Positions 1-9,294 of a stretch of 64,000 nt of DNA are shown in pieces. The notes under the pieces were generated by a model. The model was not told where the DNA came from. It saw nothing but the letters and a program-made list of their open reading frames with translations, and did no database searches. Position numbers and translations under genes: made by a program. Where the stretch lies: assembly GCA_029267635.1 (NCBI GenBank), contig JAJUIK010000003.1:172310-236309 (forward strand), given 5' to 3'. The DNA comes from Moraxellaceae bacterium (GTDB lineage: Bacteria > Pseudomonadota > Gammaproteobacteria > Pseudomonadales > Moraxellaceae). Position 1 is the stretch's first letter; every line of letters begins with the position of its first letter.

Positions 1-117
1 GATGATCAATTAATTTTGGAACGTGATTTACAGCGTCTGGCGGGGCGTTCAAGTGACTATCGTGAAGGTGTGCAAGCCTTCATGCAAAAACGTACACCTG
101 AATACAAAGGATGCTAA
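1..117 (+). CDS. paaG: Enoyl-CoA hydratase/isomerase PaaG, C-terminal 38 residues (partial)
   Basis: The frame is open from the first base and stops with TAA at 115-117, four bases before paaH. The visible tail (REGVQAFMQKRTPEYKGC) has the usual crotonase ending in which a helix is followed by a K/R-rich E-F/Y-KG motif. Position directly before paaH-paaJ points to PaaG, the ring 1,2-epoxyphenylacetyl-CoA isomerase of phenylacetate degradation; PaaF, another crotonase, is the alternative. The catalytic part lies outside the window. Confidence 0.8.
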   Translation, partial: DDQLILERDLQRLAGRSSDYREGVQAFMQKRTPEYKGC

Positions 118-120
118 ATC

Positions 121-1671
121 ATGTCACAACTCAATTTACAGCAGACCAAAGTCGCTGTGATTGGTGCAGGTACCATGGGAATTGGTATCGCCCAACTCGC
201 TGCGATGCATGGGCATCAAACTTATCTATTTGATGTCGATGCAGAAAAATCTAAAATAGCCGTAGCTCAATTGGCCGATCAGCTGGCCAAGCGGGTGCAA
301 GCGGGAAAAATGGCTCAACAGTTGGTGGACAGTACATTGGCGAATCTGTCGATTGCAACAGCCATCGAACAGCTGGCGGAAACCGATTTAATCGTTGAGG
401 CTATTGTTGAAAAGAAAGAAGTCAAACAGCAACTCTTTCAACAACTAGCAGCCATTTGTTCGCCACAGACCATTTTTGCTTCAAATACGTCCTCGATTTC
501 GATTACCGCGATTGCTTCAATCATTCCGCATCCAGAGCGTGTTGTGGGTTTGCATTTCTTCAATCCGGCACCGGTCATGAAGCTGGTCGAGATTATTCGT
601 GGTTTAAAAACTTCCGCAGAGATTGCGACCGCTTTGACTGAATTGATGCACTTGTGGAAAAAAGTACCGGTTACGGCAAAATCTACTCCTGGTTTTATTG
701 TTAATCGTGTGGCGCGTCCGTATTATGCGGAAGCTTTTCGTGCCTTGCAGGAAAATGTCATCAGTCCTGAACAGCTGGATTTTATCCTGCGTGAATGTGG
801 CCGTTTTGCCATGGGACCATGTGAGCTGACCGATCTGATTGGTCAGGACGTCAATTTTTCTGTGACGAAAAGTGTGTATCAGGAATTTTTCTATGAGCCG
901 CGCTATCGTCCATCGCTGATTCAGAAAGAACTGGTCGATGCGGGATGTTACGGCCGGAAAAGTGGACAGGGCTTTTATCATTATGCTCAGGCAGAAAAAA
1001 CACCGCAGTATCGCTTGCCGCAAATGGAAAAGTCTGAACAGCAACTTGCTGTACAGATCAAAGGAGCATGGCTGAATCTGCCCGCATTCATTCAGCGTAT
1101 TCAACATGCTGAACGGATTGATGCAAACTGTGTGGCTGACCAGCGAGATGTCATTCAGATGGGTGAAGTAACCCTGAAAGTGACTCAAGGCGAATCGGTC
1201 GATCTCAGTTATGCCCAGGAAAAAATCGTCTTGATGGACTGGCATGCGGATTGGAGCAAGGCGAAGGCGATTGCACTGGTTGCTTCTACGGCGTGTACCG
1301 ATCAGGATAAAGCGCAGGTTGCGGCATTCTTCCAGGCGATGGATATGATACCAATTTGGTCTCAAGATCATCCTGGGCTGTATGTTATGCGTACCATTGC
1401 AATGCTGGTGAATGAAGCCTGTGAAGCGGTACTGCATGCAATTGCTTCTGAGCAACATATTGATGCAGCAATGAAATATGGTGTGAACTACCCGAAAGGA
1501 CCTTTTGAATGGGCAGAATCCATCGGATATAACACTATTTTACAAATATTGGAAAATTTGTATCATATTTATGCTGAAGAGAAGTACCGACCTAGTTTAT
1601 ATTTAAGAAAGAAAGTGGCGTTAGGACAGACGCCTCAGCAACAAGACTTACAATATCGCCAAGCTGGCTAA
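121..1671 (+). CDS. paaH: 3-hydroxyacyl-CoA dehydrogenase PaaH
   Basis: A 516-residue NAD-dependent 3-hydroxyadipyl-CoA dehydrogenase of the phenylacetate pathway. It has an N-terminal Rossmann fold with G-A-G-T-M-G at residues 15-20, the catalytic-His motif HFFNP at 145-149 and the dehydrogenase helical domain after it. A second, degenerate C-terminal dehydrogenase domain (GVNYPKGPFEWAE near residue 460) is typical of the long PaaH/PaaC form of about 500 residues. Starts three bases after paaG and is followed 14 bases later by paaJ, so it is almost certainly co-transcribed. A long antisense open frame inside it (604-1458) is a shadow. Confidence 0.95.
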   Translation: MSQLNLQQTKVAVIGAGTMGIGIAQLAAMHGHQTYLFDVDAEKSKIAVAQLADQLAKRVQAGKMAQQLVDSTLANLSIATAIEQLAETDLIVEAIVEKKEVKQQLFQQLAAICSPQTIFASNTSSISITAIASIIPHPERVVGLHFFNPAPVMKLVEIIRGLKTSAEIATALTELMHLWKKVPVTAKSTPGFIVNRVARPYYAEAFRALQENVISPEQLDFILRECGRFAMGPCELTDLIGQDVNFSVTKSVYQEFFYEPRYRPSLIQKELVDAGCYGRKSGQGFYHYAQAEKTPQYRLPQMEKSEQQLAVQIKGAWLNLPAFIQRIQHAERIDANCVADQRDVIQMGEVTLKVTQGESVDLSYAQEKIVLMDWHADWSKAKAIALVASTACTDQDKAQVAAFFQAMDMIPIWSQDHPGLYVMRTIAMLVNEACEAVLHAIASEQHIDAAMKYGVNYPKGPFEWAESIGYNTILQILENLYHIYAEEKYRPSLYLRKKVALGQTPQQQDLQYRQAG

Positions 1672-1685
1672 CAGGATTGCTTAAC

Positions 1686-2897
1686 ATGGAACAGGTTTTT
1701 ATTTGCGATGCTATTCGCACGCCGATCGGCCGTTATGCAGGTGGACTCAGCGGCATTCGCCCGGATGACCTTGCAGCCTTACCGATTCAATATTTAAAAC
1801 AGCAACATCCTGATCTGCCTTGGCATGAACTCGATGAAGTGGTGTTAGGCTGTGCCAACCAGGCCGGGGAGGATAACCGTAATGTCGCGCGTATGGCAGC
1901 ATTATTGGCAGACTTGCCGGATTCAGTACCCGCCATTACCGTGAACCGTTTATGCGCATCGGGTCTGGATGCAGTCGGTTTGGCAGCGCGTGCGATCAAA
2001 TCTGGTGAAGCACAGTTTGTACTGGCGGGTGGGGTCGAGTCGATGAGCCGTGCTCCATTCGTTCAATCCAAACCGACCGCAGCCTTTAGCCGTGCCCCGG
2101 AAATTTTTGATACCACCATCGGCTGGCGTTTTATCAATCCAAAATTCAAGTCAAATTTTGGTGTGGATAGCATGCCGGAAACCGCGGAAAACGTGGCAGA
2201 AAAGTACCAGGTGAGCCGTGAAGATCAAGATTTGTTTGCTTACCGCAGTCAGCAAAAAACCGCGCAAGCACAGCAGAACGGAATCTTTGCAGAAGAAATT
2301 ATGCCGGTCGAGATCAAAGACCGGAAGAAAAATAGCATTACTATTGCGCAGGATGAACATCCGCGTGCGGATACCACTTTAGAAACGCTGGCGGGACTGA
2401 AAGCACCGTTTAAAGCAACAGGGGGATCGGTCACGGCCGGTAATGCTTCTGGTGTGAATGATGGTGCAGCCTGTGTTTTATTGGCCAATCAGGATTTTGT
2501 TGCACAACATGCACTCAAGCCTTTAGCCAAAGTGGTCGCGATTGCCAGTGCTGGGGTTGAAGCTAAATATATGGGTATTGGACCAGTTCCGGCCGTGGAG
2601 AAAGTCTTGAAACAGACTGGCCTAACATTGGACCAAATGGATGTCATTGAGCTGAATGAGGCGTTTGCTGCACAATCGCTTGCCGTGATGCGTGAGCTGG
2701 GCCTGCAAGATGATGATGCCCGGGTCAATCCGAATGGTGGTGCAATTGCACTGGGTCATCCACTCGGTATGAGTGGTACACGTTTGGTGATCACCGCGAT
2801 GAAAGAACTCAAACGTCGTCAAGGAAAATACGCTTTGTGCACCATGTGTGTCGGTGTCGGACAAGGTGTCGCGCTTATTTTGGAAAATGTAGCTTAA
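1686..2897 (+). CDS. paaJ: 3-oxoadipyl-CoA thiolase PaaJ (PcaF-like)
   Basis: 403-residue thiolase. It performs the last step of phenylacetate degradation, cleaving 3-oxoadipyl-CoA (and 3-oxo-5,6-dehydrosuberyl-CoA) with CoA. The nucleophile is Cys90 in NRLCASGLDAV; GGAIALGHPLGMSG holds the active-site His and CMCVGVGQG the second Cys. The open frame extends upstream to a TTG at 1677, but AGGA at 1673-1676 is correctly spaced for ATG 1686. A PcaF of the beta-ketoadipate pathway would look the same; the paa context decides. Confidence 0.93.
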   Translation: MEQVFICDAIRTPIGRYAGGLSGIRPDDLAALPIQYLKQQHPDLPWHELDEVVLGCANQAGEDNRNVARMAALLADLPDSVPAITVNRLCASGLDAVGLAARAIKSGEAQFVLAGGVESMSRAPFVQSKPTAAFSRAPEIFDTTIGWRFINPKFKSNFGVDSMPETAENVAEKYQVSREDQDLFAYRSQQKTAQAQQNGIFAEEIMPVEIKDRKKNSITIAQDEHPRADTTLETLAGLKAPFKATGGSVTAGNASGVNDGAACVLLANQDFVAQHALKPLAKVVAIASAGVEAKYMGIGPVPAVEKVLKQTGLTLDQMDVIELNEAFAAQSLAVMRELGLQDDDARVNPNGGAIALGHPLGMSGTRLVITAMKELKRRQGKYALCTMCVGVGQGVALILENVA

Positions 2898-2947
2898 GCT
2901 GAGTCTTAGGTGGATTGAATCAGGACAAATCCGTTAAAAATGCAAAA

Positions 2948-2964
2948 ACAGTCAGGATGACTGT
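2948..2964 (+). repeat. Small hairpin in the paaJ-paaK spacer
   Basis: ACAGTCA and TGACTGT form a 7-bp stem with a GGA loop, ending three bases before the AAGGAG ribosome binding site of paaK. It has no U tract, so it is not an intrinsic terminator. It may influence paaK translation or mRNA stability; it could also be chance. Confidence 0.4.
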
Positions 2965-2979
2965 ACAAGGAGTAGTAAC

Positions 2980-4272
2980 ATGAATAATAACGCAATGGAA
3001 AAGATCGAAACCGTTTCAATTGACGAATTGCGTCAGGTGCAGCTAGAGCGCATGAAAAAAACCTTGCAGCATGCGTATCAGAATAGCCCGGTCTATAAAA
3101 AGAAATTCGATGACGCCGGCGTGCATCCCGATGATTTTAAATCCTTGGACGATCTGGCCAAGTTTCCATTCACCACCAAAAAAGACCTGCGTGACAACTA
3201 TCCGTTTGGCATGTTTGCCGTTCCACAAGAACAGATTGTGCGTGTACATGCCTCTTCAGGTACGACCGGCCAGCCTACTGTGGTCGGTTATACGCAAAAT
3301 GATATCAATATCTGGTCTGATGTGGTGGCGCGTTCCTTGCGTACAGCAGGCCTGAGTCATAAAGATACCATTCAGGTTTCCTATGGTTATGGCTTGTTTA
3401 CCGGTGGTTTGGGCGCACATTATGGTGTGGAGCGTTTGGGTGCGACGGTAATTCCGATGTCGGGTGGCCAGACCGATCGACAGGCGCAACTCATCCATGA
3501 TTTCAAGCCAACAGCATTGATGGTGACACCTTCTTATTGCCTGAACATTATTGAAGCTCTCGAGAAAAAATTTGGCACGGCCAAAGACTGTTCGATTAAA
3601 ACCGGCATTTTTGGTGCTGAGCCATGGACCAATGAAATGCGTAAGGAAATCGAAGAGCGTTTAGGCATTGATGCGCTGGATATTTACGGTTTATCCGAGG
3701 TGATGGGGCCGGGTGTGGCGATGGAATGTCTGGAATCGAAAGACGGTCCGACCATTTGGGAAGATCATTTCTATCCGGAAATCATTCATCCGGAAACCGG
3801 TGAAGTTTTACCAGATGGCGAACTGGGTGAGCTGGTTTTTACCACGATTACCAAAGAGGGTATGCCGGTGATCCGCTATCGTACCCGTGATTTGACCCGT
3901 TTATTGCCGGGAACAGCGCGTACCATGCGCCGTATGGATAAAATCGTGGGCCGCAGTGATGACATGATGATCATTCGTGGGGTCAATGTTTTCCCATCGC
4001 AGATTGAAGAGCAGATTTTGCAGATTCCGCAATTGATTCCTAACTATGAAATTCACATTTGTAAACATGGACATTTGGATACGTTGCATGTTCGGGCAGA
4101 AATGCGTAAAGATATAAGTGATATCGCGGCACATCAGTTGTCACAGCAATTGAAAAGCCAGATCAAAACCATGGTCGGGATTACGGTGAGTGTGGAAATT
4201 CTGCCAGAAGGCACATTACCACGTTCGGAAGGCAAGGCGCAGCGGGTATTTGATATTCGCCAGATTGCATGA
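2980..4272 (+). CDS. paaK: Phenylacetate-CoA ligase PaaK
   Basis: 430-residue AMP-forming ligase that activates phenylacetate to phenylacetyl-CoA, the entry step of the pathway. It carries the ATP-binding P-loop SSGTTGQPT near residues 91-99, YGLSEVMGPGVAMEC as the adenylate-forming A5 region, and YRTRDLTRL plus GRSDDMMIIRGVNVFPSQIE as hinge and C-terminal domain start. Length matches the family (430-440). A strong AAGGAG lies 8 bases before the ATG. The 82-base gap from paaJ shows no terminator, so it probably belongs to the paa operon. Confidence 0.96.
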   Translation: MNNNAMEKIETVSIDELRQVQLERMKKTLQHAYQNSPVYKKKFDDAGVHPDDFKSLDDLAKFPFTTKKDLRDNYPFGMFAVPQEQIVRVHASSGTTGQPTVVGYTQNDINIWSDVVARSLRTAGLSHKDTIQVSYGYGLFTGGLGAHYGVERLGATVIPMSGGQTDRQAQLIHDFKPTALMVTPSYCLNIIEALEKKFGTAKDCSIKTGIFGAEPWTNEMRKEIEERLGIDALDIYGLSEVMGPGVAMECLESKDGPTIWEDHFYPEIIHPETGEVLPDGELGELVFTTITKEGMPVIRYRTRDLTRLLPGTARTMRRMDKIVGRSDDMMIIRGVNVFPSQIEEQILQIPQLIPNYEIHICKHGHLDTLHVRAEMRKDISDIAAHQLSQQLKSQIKTMVGITVSVEILPEGTLPRSEGKAQRVFDIRQIA

Positions 4273-4278
4273 GAGTGT

Positions 4279-4310
4279 AAAGGTGATTGATCACAGGATG
4301 AATCACCTTT
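4279..4310 (+). repeat. 10-bp inverted repeat between paaK and paaX
   Basis: AAAGGTGATT (4279-4288) and AATCACCTTT (4301-4310) are perfect inverted arms with a 12-base loop. The following bases (CAGTTTTGAAG) give only a weak U tract, so it could be an attenuating terminator for the catabolic operon or an operator-like dyad in front of paaX, whose start is 27 bases further on. Confidence 0.55.
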
Positions 4311-4337
4311 CAGTTTTGAAGTGAAGGGTTAAATGTG

Positions 4338-5279
4338 ATGAATCCAAAATTAAAACAGGTTCTTGATGATTTCATCGACCGTGAAGCATTAAGTGGTACA
4401 TCACTGATCATGACCATTTTCGGTGACAGTATTTTTCATCGGGGCGGGATTATCAGTTTAGCCAGTCTGATTCAGCTCATGGATGTTTTTGCTTTTAATG
4501 AGCGTTCTGTGCGTACTGCGGTGTTTCGCTTGGTACAAAATGGCTGGCTGATTTCTGAGAAGATTGGCCGTACCAGTTATTACCGGGTCACCGAAAGTAG
4601 CCGTCAGCGTTTTCTGATGGCGGATCAAAAAATTTACAGTTTCACCCATTCCGACTGGGATCAGAAATGGGATTTGGTATTACTCAGTTCTGTCGAGCTG
4701 GAAAATAAAATCATTTTGAAACGTGAACTGGAATGGTTAGGTTTTGCCAATATTGCCACCAATGTCATGGCTTATCCGGGTTGTGATCACTTGAAACTAC
4801 AAAATCTGTTGCTCAATTTAAAAATGACCGATCAGGTAGTGCTATTTAAAGCTGAAACCTTGCAGTTGTGGCAGGAATCTTATCCAACTGTCAAACGGAT
4901 GGTAGCGACCAATTGGCCGGTGCAGGAACTGCACACACGTTATGAAAAATTTATCCATGATTTCCGTGAATTTTTTAATTTGGTGGAACATGAAGAAGAT
5001 CTGGATCCCATACAGGCCTTCCAGATTCGTATTTTGCTGATTCATCAGTATCGTCGTATTTTGCTCAAAGATCCAAACTTACCGTTTGAGCTATTACCGT
5101 CCGACTGGCTTTCCCTGACTGCACGTAATTTGAGTAGCAACCTCTATCAAACCGTATTTTCAGCTGCGGATGAGTTTTTTCTGGACATCGCCCGCACTTC
5201 CGAGGGCAGCATGCCGCCGGCACATCCGCAATTTTATAAGCGTTTTGGTGGCTTAAAACAGGAAGCCATGAGCGTTTAA
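4338..5279 (+). CDS. paaX: PaaX family transcriptional repressor
   Basis: 313-residue regulator. In the family, PaaX represses paa promoters and is released by phenylacetyl-CoA. The N-terminal 80 residues are a winged helix (SLASLIQLMDVFAFNERSVR then RLVQNGWLISEKIGRTSYYR), followed by the PaaX central and C-terminal domains. GAAGGG at 4323-4328 suits ATG 4338; a GTG at 4335 directly before it is an equivalent alternative. Genes on either side (paaK, paaY) fit local autoregulation. Confidence 0.93.
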   Translation: MNPKLKQVLDDFIDREALSGTSLIMTIFGDSIFHRGGIISLASLIQLMDVFAFNERSVRTAVFRLVQNGWLISEKIGRTSYYRVTESSRQRFLMADQKIYSFTHSDWDQKWDLVLLSSVELENKIILKRELEWLGFANIATNVMAYPGCDHLKLQNLLLNLKMTDQVVLFKAETLQLWQESYPTVKRMVATNWPVQELHTRYEKFIHDFREFFNLVEHEEDLDPIQAFQIRILLIHQYRRILLKDPNLPFELLPSDWLSLTARNLSSNLYQTVFSAADEFFLDIARTSEGSMPPAHPQFYKRFGGLKQEAMSV

Positions 5280-5317
5280 TAACCATAATTCAAGGATAGA
5301 TTGAAAGGAATAAAGCC

Positions 5318-5920
5318 ATGCCATGTTATGTGATCGATGGAGTGATCCCGGTGGTAAGCCCGAAAGCCTATGTGCATCCCACAGCGGTTTTGATTGGTGA
5401 TGTCATTATTGAAGAGGGCGTTTATATCGGTCCATTTGCCTCCTTACGCGCAGACTTCGGCCGTATCCATATCCAGAAGAATGCCAATGTGCAGGATTCC
5501 TGTACCATTCACGGTTTTCCGCACAGTGTGACCTTGGTAGAGGAATATGGTCATATCGGACATGGTGCAATTCTGCATGGCTGTGTGATCCGTAAAAATG
5601 CTTTGGTCGGGATGAATAGCGTGATTCTGGACGAATCTGAAATTGGTGAAAATAGTATTGTCGGTGCCAATAGTACGGTCAGAGCTAAAACACTTGTTCC
5701 TGACAATGTGCTGGCATTAGGCAGTCCGGCACGGGTAATACGTCCTTTAGAAAGCAAAGAAATTGCGTGGAAGAAAAAGGGCACGGAAGAATATATCACC
5801 CTGACTCAACGTTGTTTATCCTCGATGCAAGAAGTTGAACCTTTGCCCGACCAGACAGACAATCGACTGACCTATGAAAATTTTACTTCGAGTCATGTGC
5901 TGAAAAGCCAAGCTTCTTGA
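5318..5920 (+). CDS. paaY: PaaY, hexapeptide-repeat thioesterase/carbonic-anhydrase-like protein
   Basis: 200-residue left-handed beta-helix protein of the gamma-carbonic-anhydrase fold. Hexapeptide repeats run from about residue 17 to 135 ([20 protein letters not shown], then [20 protein letters not shown]). Metal-site histidines are seen in IHGFPHS and [12 protein letters not shown]. In other bacteria PaaY is a thioesterase that clears toxic ring-cleaved CoA intermediates. AAAGGAA precedes the ATG. It is the last paa gene here. Confidence 0.92.
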   Translation: MPCYVIDGVIPVVSPKAYVHPTAVLIGDVIIEEGVYIGPFASLRADFGRIHIQKNANVQDSCTIHGFPHSVTLVEEYGHIGHGAILHGCVIRKNALVGMNSVILDESEIGENSIVGANSTVRAKTLVPDNVLALGSPARVIRPLESKEIAWKKKGTEEYITLTQRCLSSMQEVEPLPDQTDNRLTYENFTSSHVLKSQAS

Positions 5921-5956
5921 AAGTAATTCTGCTGCTAAAAACGCAAGTGATGCAAC

Positions 5957-6067
5957 CTACTGCATTTTGTAAAACTGTCCAGATAGCTCAGTTTGATTGT
6001 TAAAAGGAGCTGTTGGGGGAGTTTGTGCCATCTTTTTAACTTTGGCATCGACGAGAACTGCGGTCAT
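5957..6067 (-). other. Possible short ORF or gene remnant opposite the paaY-pdxB spacer
   Basis: On the minus strand an open frame runs from 6103 down to a TAG at 5957-5959. Its protein-like end reads FPDARQNIVMTAVLVDAK and continues for 26 more residues to a final FYKMQ. A start is possible at ATG 6067 (36 residues). A TAA at 6104-6106 closes it upstream. I do not recognise the family. Residue composition looks coding, but there is no strong ribosome binding site, so a decayed C-terminus is as likely as a small gene. Confidence 0.25.
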
Positions 6068-6139
6068 CACGATATTCTGCCTGGCATCTGGAAACCCGAA
6101 AAGTTATGATGCGATTTTCAAAGTTGTTGGATCACTGCA

Positions 6140-7207
6140 ATGAAAATTGTCGCGGATGAAAATCTGGCTTTTACCGAATATTTCTTTTCAGCGTTTGGAG
6201 AAATCCAGCAACGTCCCGGACGAACCCTGACCCATGCGGATGTGCAAGATGCGCAGGCTTTACTGGTTCGTTCGGTGACACCCGTCAACCGTGCACTGAT
6301 TCAGCATACGGCTTTACAGTTTGTGGGTAGTGCCACCATCGGTACGGATCATTTAGATATTTCTGCTTTACAACAACAGCAGATTCAGTGGGCCAATGCT
6401 GCGGGTTGTAATGCACAGGCAGTTGCCGAATATGTCATTACGGCTTTAAAATATGTCCGCCCGGAATTATTAAAAAATAAACCTGCCTTTACTTTAGGGA
6501 TTGTCGGCCTGGGCAACGTGGGAACACGTCTGGCGAAAATGGCACAGTTACTGGGCTGGAACGTGCTGGGCTATGACCCGTTGGTGTCGCGTGAACAGAT
6601 CAATCAGGTTGAATTTGAACAGCTACTGACTGAAAGTGATGCGATTTCCATTCATGTGCCACTGACTAAAACAGGGCCTTATCCAACCTATCATTTATTC
6701 GATACTCAAACTTTGGCAAAAATTCCGGCACAAACCATTCTGATTAATAGTGCGCGTGGCCCGGTGATTGCTGAACAGGCTTTGTTAGACGATATTCAAC
6801 GTACTCAGCGCACAGTGATTCTGGATGTGTTTGAACATGAACCGATCATTTCAGCGCAGTTGCTGGATGCGGTTACGGTGGTCACACCGCATATTGCGGG
6901 CTACAGTCTGGAAGGCAAGGCACGCGGTACGGAAATGATTTATCAAGCCTTCTGTACACATTTTGGCTTTAGGGCGGATAAGCATTTTGAAAGTCAGTTA
7001 CCCGGCTGCAGCAATTTATTTGCCGGACAGGATTTACATGATGTGTTGATTCAGCATTTACCTGAAATTTATGATATTGCCCGTGATGATGCAGCCCTGC
7101 GTGCCTGTTTAAAAGACGGTTTTGTGGAGCAGCCTGCTTTTGATCAGCTACGTAAGACATACCCGCTGCGCCGAGAATGGTCTGCTTATGGAGGACCACA
7201 GGCATGA
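6140..7207 (+). CDS. pdxB: Erythronate-4-phosphate dehydrogenase
   Basis: 355-residue NAD-dependent D-2-hydroxyacid dehydrogenase for the second step of pyridoxal phosphate synthesis. The nucleotide-binding GIVGLGNVGTRLA lies near residue 120; SARGPVI, DVFEHEP and TPHIAGYSLEGK carry the catalytic Arg, Glu and His. A C-terminal dimerisation region follows, as in PdxB, slightly shorter than the E. coli protein. Its TGA overlaps the epmA start (ATGA). pdxJ of the same pathway is at 43 kb. The ribosome binding site is weak (GTTGGA). Confidence 0.94.
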   Translation: MKIVADENLAFTEYFFSAFGEIQQRPGRTLTHADVQDAQALLVRSVTPVNRALIQHTALQFVGSATIGTDHLDISALQQQQIQWANAAGCNAQAVAEYVITALKYVRPELLKNKPAFTLGIVGLGNVGTRLAKMAQLLGWNVLGYDPLVSREQINQVEFEQLLTESDAISIHVPLTKTGPYPTYHLFDTQTLAKIPAQTILINSARGPVIAEQALLDDIQRTQRTVILDVFEHEPIISAQLLDAVTVVTPHIAGYSLEGKARGTEMIYQAFCTHFGFRADKHFESQLPGCSNLFAGQDLHDVLIQHLPEIYDIARDDAALRACLKDGFVEQPAFDQLRKTYPLRREWSAYGGPQA

Positions 7208-8175
7208 TGGATTATCAACCGACCTGTGATCTGGCGACCATGCAGGCACGAGCCAAAATGTATGCTCGGATTCGCCAGTTTTTTGCCGAGCGTAACGTGC
7301 TTGAAGTGGAAACTCCCATTTTATCGCAAGCGGGTGTGACGGATGTGCATTTGGCTTCGGTCGCAGCCCAGCGTCATGTGGCGGGGCAGTTGCAAACCCA
7401 TTATTTACAGACTTCACCCGAATTTGCCATGAAACGCTTGCTGGCCAGTGGCAGCGGACCGATTTATCAAATCTGTAAAGTATTCCGTGATGATGAGCAT
7501 GGCCGCAAGCACAACAGTGAATTCAGCATGCTGGAGTGGTATCGTCCGGGTTTTAGCTTGAAAGACCTGATGTTTGAAACGACGGACCTGCTATCTGTCT
7601 GTTTGCAAGAGCGCTTTAGTGAGTTGCGTCCGCTGGTGCTGAGTTATAAACACGCTTTTCAGGACCGTCTGGATCTCAATCCTTTGCAGGCGACGCTAAA
7701 ACAGCTTAAAGATACTGCAAATCGGGTCGGACTGAATTTGGATTTGGGTGAGGATCGTTTGGGTTATATTGATTTGTTATTTTCCCATTTTGTTGAGCCG
7801 AGTTTGGGGTTCGATACGCCGGTTTTTCTGACCGACTTTCCACCGGAATTGGCATCTTTGGCCAAAGTGAAGCACGACCAAGATGGTGAATGGGTGGCTG
7901 CCCGTTTCGAGCTGTATATTGAAGGCCTGGAGCTGGCAAATGCCTATGATGAGCTGGTGGATGCAGAGATATTACGTCAGCGTTTTGAGCAGGATAACCA
8001 GCGCCGCGCTGACTCGGGGCTTACCATCATGCCCGTGGATGAATATCTATTGGCGGCCTTACCGCAGATGCCGGCAACGTCGGGTATTGCTTTGGGTCTA
8101 GATCGCTTATTGATGGTGGCGACGCAACAATCACGTCTGGATAAAGTCATGACTTTCCCGGCACATTTAGCCTAA
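7204..8175 (+). CDS. epmA: Elongation factor P--(R)-beta-lysine ligase
   Basis: 323-residue paralogue of class II lysyl-tRNA synthetase lacking the anticodon-binding domain; EpmA (PoxA/GenX) lysylates elongation factor P. Motif 1 (FFAERNVLEVETPILSQAG) starts near residue 27, motif 2 is FRDDEHGRKHNSEFSMLEW, and motif 3 ends GIALGLDRLLM. The longer open frame from 7177 was cut to ATG 7204 because GGAGG at 7190-7194 sits 9 bases upstream and the start overlaps the pdxB stop. Confidence 0.93.
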   Translation: MMDYQPTCDLATMQARAKMYARIRQFFAERNVLEVETPILSQAGVTDVHLASVAAQRHVAGQLQTHYLQTSPEFAMKRLLASGSGPIYQICKVFRDDEHGRKHNSEFSMLEWYRPGFSLKDLMFETTDLLSVCLQERFSELRPLVLSYKHAFQDRLDLNPLQATLKQLKDTANRVGLNLDLGEDRLGYIDLLFSHFVEPSLGFDTPVFLTDFPPELASLAKVKHDQDGEWVAARFELYIEGLELANAYDELVDAEILRQRFEQDNQRRADSGLTIMPVDEYLLAALPQMPATSGIALGLDRLLMVATQQSRLDKVMTFPAHLA

Positions 8176-8239
8176 GCGGTTCGGACGCTATTTTTAGTGG
8201 CAAAAGATTGACTGTGTTGAATAGGCAAATTGAGCAAAA

Positions 8240-8268
8240 ATAAAGGGAGCCGAATCAGCTCTCTTTAT
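8240..8268. terminator. Bidirectional terminator between epmA and ruvB
   Basis: ATAAAGGGAGC and GCTCTCTTTAT form an 11-bp stem with one G-T pair around a 7-base loop. A-rich and T-rich flanks lie between two convergent genes. Confidence 0.75.
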
Positions 8269-8279
8269 GCTTGACAGGA

Positions 8280-9287
8280 TTAGGTGTTTTTCGGCTCTGG
8301 TGGAGTCAGGCCAAATTGCAAATAGGCTTGATTGGTGGCAATGCGGCCCCGCGCGGTACGCATGACATAACCTTGCTGAATCAGATAGGGTTCAATCACG
8401 TCTTCCAGCGTCCCGGAATCTTCCGCCATGGCCGCAGCCAAGGCTTCAACCCCCGCGGGACCGCCATCAAAACGTTCCAAAAGCATGCTTAGATAACGCC
8501 GGTCAAGCGTGTCGAGTCCGGATTTATCCACATTCAACATATCCAGTGCACGCTGTGCCATGTCCTGGGTCACTTCTCCAGTACCTTTGACTTGCGCATA
8601 GTCTCGCACCCGACGCAACAGACGGTTAGCGATACGCGGTGTACCCCGCGAGCGACGTGCGACTTCAGTGGCACCTGCTGCGGTCATCGGTACATTCATG
8701 AGACTTGCGGAACGCGCGACAATATGAGTCAAATCTTCAACCGAATAAAACTCCAGTCGCTGCACAATCCCGAAACGATCCCGTAACGGAGAGGTGAGCA
8801 GACCGGCACGGGTGGTCGCAGCGACCAAAGTAAACGGGGGTAAATCCAGTTTAATCGAACGCGCGGCAGGACCTTCACCGATCATGATGTCCAGCTGGTA
8901 GTCTTCCATGGCGGGATACAGAATTTCTTCAATCACTGGTGACAGGCGATGGATTTCATCAATAAACAGCACATCGCCTTCTTCGAGATTGGTCAGCATG
9001 GCCGCCAGATCACCGGCACGCTCCAAAACAGGCCCTGAGGTGGATTTGAGATTTCCTCCCATTTCCCGCGCAATAATATTGGCCAGGGTGGTTTTACCTA
9101 GACCTGGCGGGCCAAAAATCAGGGTATGATCCAGTGCTTCACCACGGCCACGCGCTGCTCCAATAAAAATTTCCATCTGTTCACGTACCACCGGCTGACC
9201 AATATAGTCATCGAGTGAAGTCGGACGAATGGCACGATCAAAATGATCTTCTGGGCGTTCAGTGCCCGTGATTAAACGGTCTTGCAT
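8280..9287 (-). CDS. ruvB: Holliday junction branch migration helicase RuvB
   Basis: 335-residue AAA+ motor of the RuvABC complex. Walker A is GPPGLGKTT (near residue 60), Walker B is LFIDEIHR, sensor 1 is LVAATTRAG, and a C-terminal winged helix follows ([16 protein letters not shown]). Separated by 7 bases from ruvA upstream, so translationally linked. Confidence 0.98.
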   Translation of the reverse strand: MQDRLITGTERPEDHFDRAIRPTSLDDYIGQPVVREQMEIFIGAARGRGEALDHTLIFGPPGLGKTTLANIIAREMGGNLKSTSGPVLERAGDLAAMLTNLEEGDVLFIDEIHRLSPVIEEILYPAMEDYQLDIMIGEGPAARSIKLDLPPFTLVAATTRAGLLTSPLRDRFGIVQRLEFYSVEDLTHIVARSASLMNVPMTAAGATEVARRSRGTPRIANRLLRRVRDYAQVKGTGEVTQDMAQRALDMLNVDKSGLDTLDRRYLSMLLERFDGGPAGVEALAAAMAEDSGTLEDVIEPYLIQQGYVMRTARGRIATNQAYLQFGLTPPEPKNT

Positions 9288-9294
9288 ACAATAT

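Noticed and set aside
604..1458. 284-residue minus-strand open frame inside paaH
   Set aside because: Fully antisense to a well-supported gene, with no ribosome binding site and no protein-like motifs.
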